20,905 bases of DNA from assembly GCA_049514335.1 (NCBI GenBank), contig JBEKVE010000033.1:1-20905 (forward strand). Reading direction: 5' to 3'. Positions 14,481 through 20,905 of the stretch are shown in pieces. Both the position numbers and the translations under genes were made by a program. The notes below the pieces were generated by a model, which did no database searches, was not told the origin of the DNA, and worked only from the letters and a program-made list of their open reading frames with translations. Each line of letters starts with the position of its first letter. The first letter of the stretch is position 1. Origin of the DNA: JBEKVE01 sp049514335. GTDB taxonomy: Bacteria > Actinomycetota > Acidimicrobiia > Acidimicrobiales > UBA8190.

Positions 14481-16295
14481 CTAGACGGACCGAGGGGAGG
14501 CGGTGCCGGCCGACACGGCCACCCCGTCCTCCGTTCGGCTGCCCGGGAGGCGGCCGGCGCCGGCCGCTGAGGCGCCCCGGCGCTTGCCGCGGCCCGCCCG
14601 CCCGGTCGGACGGCCGGCGCCGAAGCGCTCCCGCACGTGCTCGAAGAGCAGAGCCGAGATCCGGCCGCGGTCCTCGGGACCGAGCAGGGAGTGCTCGAGG
14701 CCGTCCACTTCGTCGGTCCGGAACCGGCCCGACCGCGCGAGACGCCCCAGGGTGCGACGCGCGCCGCGGCGCATCCGGACGAGATCGGGCCCGCTGCCCA
14801 CCAGGATCACGTCGGAACCACCGTCGACCAGACGCACCAGATCCTCCGACACCGAGTAGCGCAGCCCGAATCGGTTCATGGCCCACCACGCGCCGTCGGG
14901 CAGCCGCCCGAGCACCGCACTGGCCATCCGGCGCCCGGCCAGTTCCAAGAGCCATCGGCGCATCACCTCGGAGCGGGCATGCCCGGAGTGGGGCGTGGTG
15001 TAGCCCTCACGCGGGACGGCGGGGCCCGGTATCGGTGGGGGGTTCACGAGACAGACCCCGAGCGCCCCGAGCGCCACGCCGCCGCGCATGGCGTGGAAGG
15101 CCCCCGAGCACACGCCGACCACCACGGTGCGCGCCGGGTCGCCGGGGGACAGCGCCTGGGCCACGCTCTCGATGTCGGCCACCGCTTCGTCGGGGAACAT
15201 GATGTCGCGCAGCTGGCCGGGACGCGTCTCGCTCTCACCCAGCCCGCTCAGGTCGAACCGCATGGTGCGCAGCCCCTGCTGGGCCCACTGTCGGGCGAGG
15301 TCCACCCACATGCGCGACGGACCGATGTGGCGCGACCGGCCCATGTTGAGGCACACCACCGTGGTCGTCGGCGCGTCCCCCTCGAGCTCGGTGACGATGC
15401 CGAACAGCCCGGCAGGCCCGATGCGGACCGGGCGCTCGACCACGGCCGCCCCGTCGTCGAGGCACGTCACCACGGCGGGAGCGTCGGCCCGGTCGAACGG
15501 TGCTGTGTCGAAGGGCGCCGACGCCGACGGCACCACCGATGAGAGCCAGGCCACCAGCCGGTCCATGGTGTCGTCGGGCAGCGCCATGAGCTGGCCGTCG
15601 GCGTCGAGCAGCTCGTCGAGACCGGGAGCGACGTCGTGGTGGACGTCCCCGGCGCCCGCCAGCCGGGCCTCGAGCTCGGCGTCGAGCGCCCGCCCGGGCC
15701 GGGTGACGAGGCAGATCCTCGTGGCCAACGGACCGCTCGTGGCGGCGATGTCGAGGGCGCCCAGGTGGCGCGCCGTGTCGGCGTCGTAGCGGAAGCCCGG
15801 TGTCTGCACCGGCCCGTCACGGCGGGCCCGGCCGCCCTGGCTGAGAGCCAGCAGTGCCGCCTGCTCGCGCAAGAAGACCCGGCCCGACCGGCACGGGTCC
15901 CACAGCACCAGGACGTCGAGGGGATGACGGGCCGCCTCGGCGGCGGCGATGGTGGCGCCCACCCGCATCCCCACCGCCCCGACCACCGGCGGCGCCGCCG
16001 CCCGGACGAGTGACAGTGCGTGGCGGGCCGACATCGACCACGCCCCCACGCGGTCGGGGTCGTCCTGGGCGCCGGCGGAGTCCCCCGTCCCGTCGTAGTC
16101 GAAGCGCAGCACCGCCATTCCCGCCTGCTCGAGGCGGACGGCGAGGGCGCGGAGGGTGGAATGGGCGAGCATGTCCTCCCGGCCGAGCGGCGGGCACAGC
16201 ACGATGCCGGCACGGGCCCGCCCGTCGGCGGGGACGTGCAGCATGCCGAACAGCGGGCGGTCCCGCGGGCCGAACCAGACGGGAGTGACGCTCAT
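14481..16295 (-). CDS. Tandem double alpha/beta hydrolase
   Basis: A 604-residue protein with two alpha/beta hydrolase domains. Domain 1 (about 5-255) has FDYDGTGDS (65-73) and a nucleophile elbow reading G109-M-R111-V-G113, so Arg stands where Ser is expected. Domain 2 (about 285-560) has FDLSGLGES (347-355), the elbow G394-V-C396-S-G398 with Cys as likely nucleophile, a candidate acid D504 in LVGSGPD, and candidate His H534 in GLEHSL. Domain 1 is therefore probably non-catalytic, while domain 2 could be a thiol hydrolase or acyltransferase. The pairing recalls the two hydrolases found together in exosortase A/PEP-CTERM regions, but here in one chain; no exosortase is seen in the window. ATG 16295 lies 19 bases after the dehydrogenase-like stop. 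It is the last gene of the operon. It may release or transfer the carrier-bound product. Confidence 0.78.
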   Translation of the reverse strand: MSVTPVWFGPRDRPLFGMLHVPADGRARAGIVLCPPLGREDMLAHSTLRALAVRLEQAGMAVLRFDYDGTGDSAGAQDDPDRVGAWSMSARHALSLVRAAAPPVVGAVGMRVGATIAAAEAARHPLDVLVLWDPCRSGRVFLREQAALLALSQGGRARRDGPVQTPGFRYDADTARHLGALDIAATSGPLATRICLVTRPGRALDAELEARLAGAGDVHHDVAPGLDELLDADGQLMALPDDTMDRLVAWLSSVVPSASAPFDTAPFDRADAPAVVTCLDDGAAVVERPVRIGPAGLFGIVTELEGDAPTTTVVCLNMGRSRHIGPSRMWVDLARQWAQQGLRTMRFDLSGLGESETRPGQLRDIMFPDEAVADIESVAQALSPGDPARTVVVGVCSGAFHAMRGGVALGALGVCLVNPPPIPGPAVPREGYTTPHSGHARSEVMRRWLLELAGRRMASAVLGRLPDGAWWAMNRFGLRYSVSEDLVRLVDGGSDVILVGSGPDLVRMRRGARRTLGRLARSGRFRTDEVDGLEHSLLGPEDRGRISALLFEHVRERFGAGRPTGRAGRGKRRGASAAGAGRLPGSRTEDGVAVSAGTASPRSV

Positions 16296-16314
16296 GACCG
16301 GGCTCGCACGGCGG

Positions 16315-17526
16315 TCACAGGGTCTTCTGCACGAGCAGGAGCCGGGCGTTGTCGGCCAGGACGCGGTCGTTTCCCACCATGAGCACGGCGCCGTAGGCGT
16401 CGCGCAGGTGGCGCCCCAGGCCGTCGGGTCCGTCGTGGTAGGCGTCGGGCCCGGCGATGGACACGGCCCGCTCCACCACCTCGAGGGCGAGCTTCGAGGA
16501 CGAGACCTTGTGGCCCTGCATGGCGAAGGCGACGCGGACGGCGGCCGCCTCCTCGCTGCCCCGCACGCGTTCGTAGCGGGCGGTGGTGCCCTCGTGCAGC
16601 TCGCGCAGCGCCTGGAGCACGAGGGCCAGTTCGGCCAGGGACACGGCGCTGTCGGGGACGCTCCCGATGCGCCGGCGGCCCTCGGCGCGCACGGCGCGGT
16701 GTGCCACCGCGGCGGCGGCTTCGGCCAGGCCCAGCCAGACCGCCCCCAGGAGGATGTTGCCCACCGGCAGGCCGGTGCGCGCCGCCACCTCGCCGAAGGG
16801 CACCGGCAGCACGAACGCCTCGTCACCCTCGGCGACGAGGTGGAACCCGTTGCTGCACGTGCCCCGCAGCCCCATGGTGTCCCACGTCGAGATGGGCTCG
16901 AGCGAGAGGCCCGGCGGCCGGCACACGGCGATGACCTGGTCGTCGGAGGCGGCCTCGGCGTCGCGTCGGGCCGTGGTGAGCACGGCGTCGGCGTAGGCGC
17001 CGTAGGAGATGGTGGCCGCCATCTTGTCCATGCGGAAGCGGCCGGCGGCGCGCTCGATGGCGCAGCTGCTCGTCCGGGCGTCGCCCCCGATGCCCACCTC
17101 GCTGGCGGCGTTGGCCATGAGGAGCTGGTCGCGGGCCACGTCGCGCAGGAACCCCCGCAGCCGGCGGTGGTTGCCGTGCTCGGCCACCATGGCGATCTGG
17201 ATCTGGTGCATGGCGAACACGAGGGCACTGGAGGTGCAGTGATGGGCCAGGCACCGCACCGCGCCCGCCACGTCGCGCAACGACGCACCGCCGCCGCCGA
17301 GCGACGGCGGCACGAAGCTGCCGAGCATGGCCCGCTCGCGCATGGCCTGCACCGCCTCGTGGGGGAAGCGGGCGTCGCGGTCGACCTCGGTGGCGGCGGG
17401 GCCGGCGAAGCGCCGACCCACCGTCTCCGCCGTCTCTTCCAGCTCGCTCGTCACCGACCACGCCGGCGCAGCCGCCACGGGCTCGGACGCCGGCACCACG
17501 TCGAAGGCTGCGTCGCGGTCAGGCAT
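16315..17526 (-). CDS. Acyl-CoA dehydrogenase-like flavoprotein (copy with intact flavin motif)
   Basis: A 403-residue protein of the acyl-CoA dehydrogenase fold. The helical N-terminal domain includes AVQAMRERAMLGSFVPPSLGG (58-78). The middle domain has ANAASEVGIGGD (138-149), matching the family's flavin/substrate loop, and WDTMGLRGTCSNGF (215-228). The C-terminal helical domain ends with LGRHLRDAYGAVLMVGND (370-387). Aligning RDA (375-377) to medium-chain dehydrogenases puts V384 where the catalytic Glu normally sits, followed by the conserved Gly. Either another residue acts as base or the chemistry differs. Beside an aminoacyl-carrier ligase, the likely substrate is a carrier-bound amino acid, as with prolyl-PCP oxidation in pyrrole pathways or the dehydrogenase used for aminomalonyl-ACP. 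The ATG overlaps the ATP-grasp stop by 8 bases. It is paralogous to the gene at 19722-20861. Confidence 0.82.
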   Translation of the reverse strand: MPDRDAAFDVVPASEPVAAAPAWSVTSELEETAETVGRRFAGPAATEVDRDARFPHEAVQAMRERAMLGSFVPPSLGGGGASLRDVAGAVRCLAHHCTSSALVFAMHQIQIAMVAEHGNHRRLRGFLRDVARDQLLMANAASEVGIGGDARTSSCAIERAAGRFRMDKMAATISYGAYADAVLTTARRDAEAASDDQVIAVCRPPGLSLEPISTWDTMGLRGTCSNGFHLVAEGDEAFVLPVPFGEVAARTGLPVGNILLGAVWLGLAEAAAAVAHRAVRAEGRRRIGSVPDSAVSLAELALVLQALRELHEGTTARYERVRGSEEAAAVRVAFAMQGHKVSSSKLALEVVERAVSIAGPDAYHDGPDGLGRHLRDAYGAVLMVGNDRVLADNARLLLVQKTL

Positions 17527-18820
17527 AGCGCATCGTCACCTTGTGCTCGACGATCCGCCGCAACGAGGGCAGGGCTTCGTGATCGGGAACGGTGCCGAGC
17601 ACGGAGAAGACGTGGCCGTGGTTGCCCTCGCGCCAGTCGAGGGCGTCACCGGGACGGCGGTTGAGGACGATGGTGTCGACCCCCGGATGCGCCTCCAGGA
17701 CGTCGAGTCCGTCGATCCCCTCGAGTCGCCGGGCCCATTGCGGCGCCTGCACGTACAGCAGGTAGGCCACCCGCTCGTTGCGCACCGGGTGGTCGAAGCC
17801 CACCCGCTCCCCCACCGCCAGCCGGGCCGACAGCTCGAACAGGTCCACGCCCGACGCCAGCTGGAGCATCTCGGGCACCCCTCCACCGAGCCGGCCGTTC
17901 ACCTCGATGAGCCGCGGCCCCGCGGGGGTGAGCTTGATCTCGGTGTGGAGGAACCCCGTGTGCACGCCCAGGGCGGTGATGGCCGCCTCGGCCTCGTCCA
18001 CCACGCCGGCCGTCTGGGAGACCGACAACGTGCTCGGGATGAAGAAGCCCGACTCACGGAACGGCTCGGCCGGGGGGAAGCGCCCCGTCACGGCGGCGTG
18101 GCTGATGTGCCCGGCGCACACCACGCTCTCGACCGACACGTAGTCGGCGATCTCCACCCCGGCGCCGCCCCCGGCGTCGGGGGCCACGAACCCGGGGATG
18201 TACTCCTCCACCACCATGGTGCGCTCGTCGCCCGCCCCGGCGGCGGCGTCTCCGGCGCCGGCGGGCACGGCCCGTTCCAAGGCGTCCTCGAGCTCGGCGC
18301 GGTCGTGGACGAGCACGGTGTCCCTGCTGCCCGCCCCCGCCCGGGGCTTGAGCACGGCCGGGAACGACACCGCCCCCACCACCTCGTCGAGGTCGCCGGG
18401 CCCGGGGTGCGCCGCCAGTGCCACGCACGCCGGGACGTCGAGACCCGCCGCCCGCAGCGCGTCACGCTGCGCCAGTTTGTCCACCAGGCGCTTCGCCGTG
18501 GCCTCGTCGTGGTAACCGAGGCCCAGCCGCGCCCCCAGCGCGGCGGCCACAGGGATCTGGCGATCGGCGTAGGCGACGACACCGTCGGGTCGCCACGGGC
18601 GCAGCGCCTCGGCCGCCTCGTCGTCGGACAGGCCGGCGACGTCCACCGTCGTGCCCAGGCGACGGAACAGGCGCAGCATGGGCGTCACCTGCGGCTCGCC
18701 GGTGTCCACCACCCACACCACGTCGGCCACCGGTTTGGCCGCCGCCGCCAACGCCATGGCCGACACCGACCCCTCTCCGTGCACGATGGCGAGCACCGGA
18801 CGGCGCAGCGCCCCGGTCAC
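17519..18820 (-). CDS. Stand-alone ATP-grasp carboxylate-amine/thiol ligase
   Basis: A 433-residue ATP-grasp protein. An N-terminal Rossmann-like lobe (8-105) precedes DEATAKRLVDKLAQRDALRAAGLDVP (105-130, quoted in part: LVDKLAQRDALR). The ATP-binding core has FPAVLKPRAGAGSRDT (153-168) with K158, hinge EEYIPG (205-210), HTEIKLTPAGPRLIEVNGR (292-310) with metal ligands near E294, E306 and N308, then LGGG (311-314). This arrangement matches the biotin-carboxylase-like group that includes L-amino acid ligases, which join amino acids through an acyl phosphate. About 90 C-terminal residues complete the fold. The GTG start at 18820 overlaps the stop of the aminoacyl-carrier ligase as GTGA, implying coupled production. 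It could couple the carrier-derived product to an amine, a second amino acid or a glycan. The substrate is unknown. Confidence 0.87.
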   Translation of the reverse strand: MTGALRRPVLAIVHGEGSVSAMALAAAAKPVADVVWVVDTGEPQVTPMLRLFRRLGTTVDVAGLSDDEAAEALRPWRPDGVVAYADRQIPVAAALGARLGLGYHDEATAKRLVDKLAQRDALRAAGLDVPACVALAAHPGPGDLDEVVGAVSFPAVLKPRAGAGSRDTVLVHDRAELEDALERAVPAGAGDAAAGAGDERTMVVEEYIPGFVAPDAGGGAGVEIADYVSVESVVCAGHISHAAVTGRFPPAEPFRESGFFIPSTLSVSQTAGVVDEAEAAITALGVHTGFLHTEIKLTPAGPRLIEVNGRLGGGVPEMLQLASGVDLFELSARLAVGERVGFDHPVRNERVAYLLYVQAPQWARRLEGIDGLDVLEAHPGVDTIVLNRRPGDALDWREGNHGHVFSVLGTVPDHEALPSLRRIVEHKVTMRYA

Positions 18821-19725
18821 GGCCACAGCCGCCGTCGCACGGGGGTGGGCCACGTCGAGGGATCGAGCCCGTGCCGGCGCAGGAGCGCCAGCGTCACCCG
18901 CTCGATGCCGAAGGCGAAGCAGGTGGAGTGGGCCACCGCCTCGCGCCCCGTGGTGATCCCGAAGTCGTGGCCGAAGTGGTCGAGGTGGAGGTTGGAGGAG
19001 GCGATGGCCACGGGTGGGCGGTCGTCGTAGAAGGGGACCACCATCTCGAGCTTGAGCTCGTCGTCGCGCTGGCTCCGGGCCAGGAGGCGCCCCGCTCGCC
19101 CGAAGAACGGGTCGTTGGCGGCCACCTGCTCGACCTCGAGCCCCAGCCCCAACAGCGCCTCGCGCCCCCGCGTGATCCACCGCTCGCGGGTGGCGAGCGC
19201 CTCGTCGTCGTCGCCCACGTAGACGTGCTCGAGCATCCGGAAGGACTGCACGCGCGTGAGGTCCGTGCTGGGCTCGTGGCGGAAGCACCAACTCGTCACG
19301 CAGAAGCGGCGCCCCGCGTCGGGCAGTCGCGTGCCGCACAGCGGGTAGACGACATGGCAGGCGGCCGAGCACAGCATCACCTCGGTGGGAGCGAGCGACG
19401 TGGCCCACTCCTCACCGCGCTCGGCCCGGTCGACCAGCGCGGCGTGGTCACGATCGCCGCCGGCGAAGGTGTGCACCGACCCCATGAGGTCGGGGAACGA
19501 CGCCAGATAGCCGGTGCGCTCGAACAGGGCGCGCCCCATCACGGGCGGGCCGTGCACGTGCTCCTCGTCGTCACCCGATCCCAGCCGGGTGCCGTAATCG
19601 GCCACCGCTGCGGCCACGCCCTCGTAGGTGGCCGAGCGCAGGTACACGCCGTCCACCCCGGTGGCCACGAGCAGACCGGCCTGGAGGACCTCGTCGCGAA
19701 AGGAGGTGGTGGTGCCGGTGCTCAC
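18817..19725 (-). CDS. Amino acid:[carrier protein] ligase (class II aaRS-like)
   Basis: A 302-residue class II aminoacyl-tRNA-synthetase-like catalytic domain with no tRNA-binding arm. Motif 2 is seen in CFRHEPSTDLTRVQSFRMLE (147-166), followed by HVYVG. Motif 3 is in AFGIERVTLALL (271-282). SAACHVVYP (120-128) supplies C123, which with E166 and C269 matches the zinc-binding Cys/Glu/Cys set of the Bradyrhizobium amino acid:[carrier protein] ligases. Those enzymes activate small amino acids (Gly or Ala) with ATP and load them on the phosphopantetheine arm of a carrier protein instead of tRNA. Length (302) is close to the family's (about 310-330). The GTG start at 19725 overlaps the upstream stop as GTGA; longer versions would lie inside that gene. 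A carrier protein partner is expected, possibly the gene cut at the right edge. Amino acid choice cannot be read with certainty. Confidence 0.87.
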   Translation of the reverse strand: MSTGTTTSFRDEVLQAGLLVATGVDGVYLRSATYEGVAAAVADYGTRLGSGDDEEHVHGPPVMGRALFERTGYLASFPDLMGSVHTFAGGDRDHAALVDRAERGEEWATSLAPTEVMLCSAACHVVYPLCGTRLPDAGRRFCVTSWCFRHEPSTDLTRVQSFRMLEHVYVGDDDEALATRERWITRGREALLGLGLEVEQVAANDPFFGRAGRLLARSQRDDELKLEMVVPFYDDRPPVAIASSNLHLDHFGHDFGITTGREAVAHSTCFAFGIERVTLALLRRHGLDPSTWPTPVRRRLWP

Positions 19726-20861
19726 GCCGCTGCTCCCATGTCGTCTCCGACGCCGAGCAGGCACCCGCCCCAGGCATCGCGCAGCAGCCGGCCGATCCCG
19801 GTGGGCGCGTCCTGGCGGTACCCGGCGATGCCACACAACGACGAGGCCCGCCTCACGATCTCGGTGGTGAGCCCGCGCACGGCGACCAGGGTCGCCGCCG
19901 CCGTCGCCGCCAGCTCGGAGGGGAACGCCCCCGGACCGGGGAGGGTGGCGGTGGTGTCGTCGAGCCAGCGCGTGGCCGCCGCCACCAGGCACTGCATCTC
20001 CCGGTGCACCGCGTCGAGCTCCCCCGAGCGTCGGGGCCCGAGGGAGGCGGCGCTGCGCTTCTTGGCGCTCTCACCGGCGTTGAGGGCGCGGGCGTGCTCG
20101 ACCGCCGCGGTGCCGATGCCCGACAGTGCCGCGGCCACGAGCACGGCGGTGACGGTCGACTGGGTGCGTGCCGCCGCGCCGGGCGTGTCCTCGTCGAGGA
20201 CGGCGCCGCCGTGCGCCTCGGCCACGACGTCGTAGCGCCCCGTCCCCATGGCACGCAGGCCCAGGGACGGGGGGACCTCGACAGGGGTGAAGCTGAGCGC
20301 CGGTCGGGCGCACACCACCACCACGTCGGGGTGAGAAGGGTCGGCCGCGCCGGCGACGCCCTGCGCCGGGGCTTCGGCCGCCCGCCACCGGGTGCGTATG
20401 AGCGCGGCGTGGGCCTCGTTCCCGTCGGGGACGACGGCGCCGGCGAGCTCGATGCGGATCAGGCCGTCGTCGACGGCCACCGCCGGCGGAGCCGCGGCGC
20501 CGGGGTGGGCGGCGGTGACGAGGCGCCCCGAGGACACCACGTCGTCGAGGAGCGCGGCGATGGCGGCACCCGATCCGTGGCGGCCGAGGGTGATCACCTG
20601 GGCCTGATGGAGGGCGAAGAGCACGCCCGTCGAGGCGCACGCCCGGGAGAGCAGGGCCGCCACGTCCGACGCCGCCTGCACGGGGGCGTCCTCGCCACCG
20701 CAGCGGGCCGGGGCCCACGCCCCGAGCAGTCCACCCTCGTGGAGAGCGGCCACCGACGCCCGGGGGAAGGCGGCGTGGCGGTCGTCGGCGACGGCGTGCT
20801 CGGCCGCCAGCGCCGCCGCGGCGGCGGCGCGCGCCACGATGTCGGGGCGCGCCGCGCTCAT
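19722..20861 (-). CDS. Diverged acyl-CoA dehydrogenase-like protein
   Basis: A 379-residue member of the acyl-CoA dehydrogenase fold, paralogous to the gene at 16315-17526. Shared landmarks are LHEGGLLGAWAP (40-51), STGVLFALHQAQV (77-89), SLGLRAMGTGRYDVVAE (199-215) and APTGIGRLLRDAWGG (352-366). The flavin/substrate loop of the paralogue (ASEVGIGGD) is replaced by AAHPGAAAPP (117-126), and the protein stops soon after LLGVGDD. Aligning on RDA (361-363) puts G370 at the usual catalytic Glu. It is therefore probably a non-catalytic or half-site partner, as in the two-gene (alpha2beta2) dehydrogenases of mycobacterial steroid breakdown. Its ATG overlaps the stop of the upstream partial gene (ATGA), and its stop overlaps the aminoacyl-carrier ligase start. 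Ala-rich composition weakens fine alignment. Confidence 0.75.
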   Translation of the reverse strand: MSAARPDIVARAAAAAALAAEHAVADDRHAAFPRASVAALHEGGLLGAWAPARCGGEDAPVQAASDVAALLSRACASTGVLFALHQAQVITLGRHGSGAAIAALLDDVVSSGRLVTAAHPGAAAPPAVAVDDGLIRIELAGAVVPDGNEAHAALIRTRWRAAEAPAQGVAGAADPSHPDVVVVCARPALSFTPVEVPPSLGLRAMGTGRYDVVAEAHGGAVLDEDTPGAAARTQSTVTAVLVAAALSGIGTAAVEHARALNAGESAKKRSAASLGPRRSGELDAVHREMQCLVAAATRWLDDTTATLPGPGAFPSELAATAAATLVAVRGLTTEIVRRASSLCGIAGYRQDAPTGIGRLLRDAWGGCLLGVGDDMGAAA

Positions 20862-20905
20862 GCCGTCTCCGTGGTGTCGGCGAGCTCGTGCACGGCGGCG
20901 CGGAT
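20858..20905 (-). CDS. 3' end of an upstream gene, possibly the carrier protein (partial)
   Basis: Only the last 15 codons and the stop are inside the window. They read IRAAVHELADTTETA, then TGA overlapping the next start as ATGA. The in-frame end and the ATGA coupling support a real gene. The helical, acidic tail would suit an acyl carrier protein, and the aminoacyl-carrier ligase two genes downstream needs one, but 15 residues cannot prove it. Any other operon member is possible. Confidence 0.5.
   Translation of the reverse strand: MRAAVHELADTTETA

Noticed and set aside
16156..17664. A 502-codon plus-strand open frame opposite the dehydrogenase-like gene
   Set aside because: Gly/His/Val/Arg-rich shadow without domains; the minus strand has acyl-CoA dehydrogenase motifs.
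18817..19725. A true seryl-tRNA synthetase
   Set aside because: At 302 residues it lacks the N-terminal coiled-coil tRNA-binding arm, and it has the Cys/Glu/Cys zinc set of carrier-protein ligases; operon context also disagrees.

Overview
The window is very GC-rich, with codon third positions almost all G or C, and it is densely coded. Genes repeatedly start at GTG codons that overlap the preceding stop (GTGA, ATGA, TGATG). This fits a high-GC member of the Actinomycetota. The class (possibly Acidimicrobiia) is a guess. I see no tRNA or rRNA genes, no CRISPR array and no transposase. Long antisense ORFs rich in Arg, His, Pro and Gly were treated as GC-driven shadows.

Left part (1-4948): a secreted or membrane-anchored GH16 beta-glycanase (+). 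It converges on a coupled pair on the minus strand, a NodB-type polysaccharide deacetylase followed by a GT4 glycosyltransferase. A second GT4 (+) diverges from the deacetylase across a 71-bp gap.

Middle part (4896-14051, minus strand): one tightly packed operon. In transcription order it holds a DPM1-like GT2, an FAD-dependent monooxygenase-like flavoprotein, a giant multi-spanning GT-C-like protein with an Asn-Gly-rich repeat tract, a second GT2 with a C-terminal membrane segment, and a protein in which a Wzx-like flippase is fused to an ATP-grasp ligase. This looks like machinery that makes a lipid-linked glycan, carries it across the membrane, and possibly attaches an amino acid or other carboxylate to it. 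A 429-bp non-coding stretch separates it from the next operon.

Right part (14481-20905, minus strand): a second coupled operon. In transcription order it holds the last 15 codons of an unidentified gene cut by the window edge, an acyl-CoA-dehydrogenase-like protein, an amino acid:[carrier protein] ligase (a seryl-tRNA-synthetase-like class II enzyme with no tRNA-binding arm), a stand-alone ATP-grasp ligase, a second acyl-CoA-dehydrogenase-like protein, and a tandem double alpha/beta hydrolase with unusual nucleophile-elbow residues. The best reading is a pathway in which an amino acid is loaded on a carrier protein, oxidised there by a paired flavoenzyme, and then released or ligated. I know of no characterised pathway with this exact gene set, and it is the strongest candidate for an undescribed system. 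Its position beside the glycan operon, which also contains an ATP-grasp ligase, suggests that the product may decorate or accompany a surface glycan; that link is inference.
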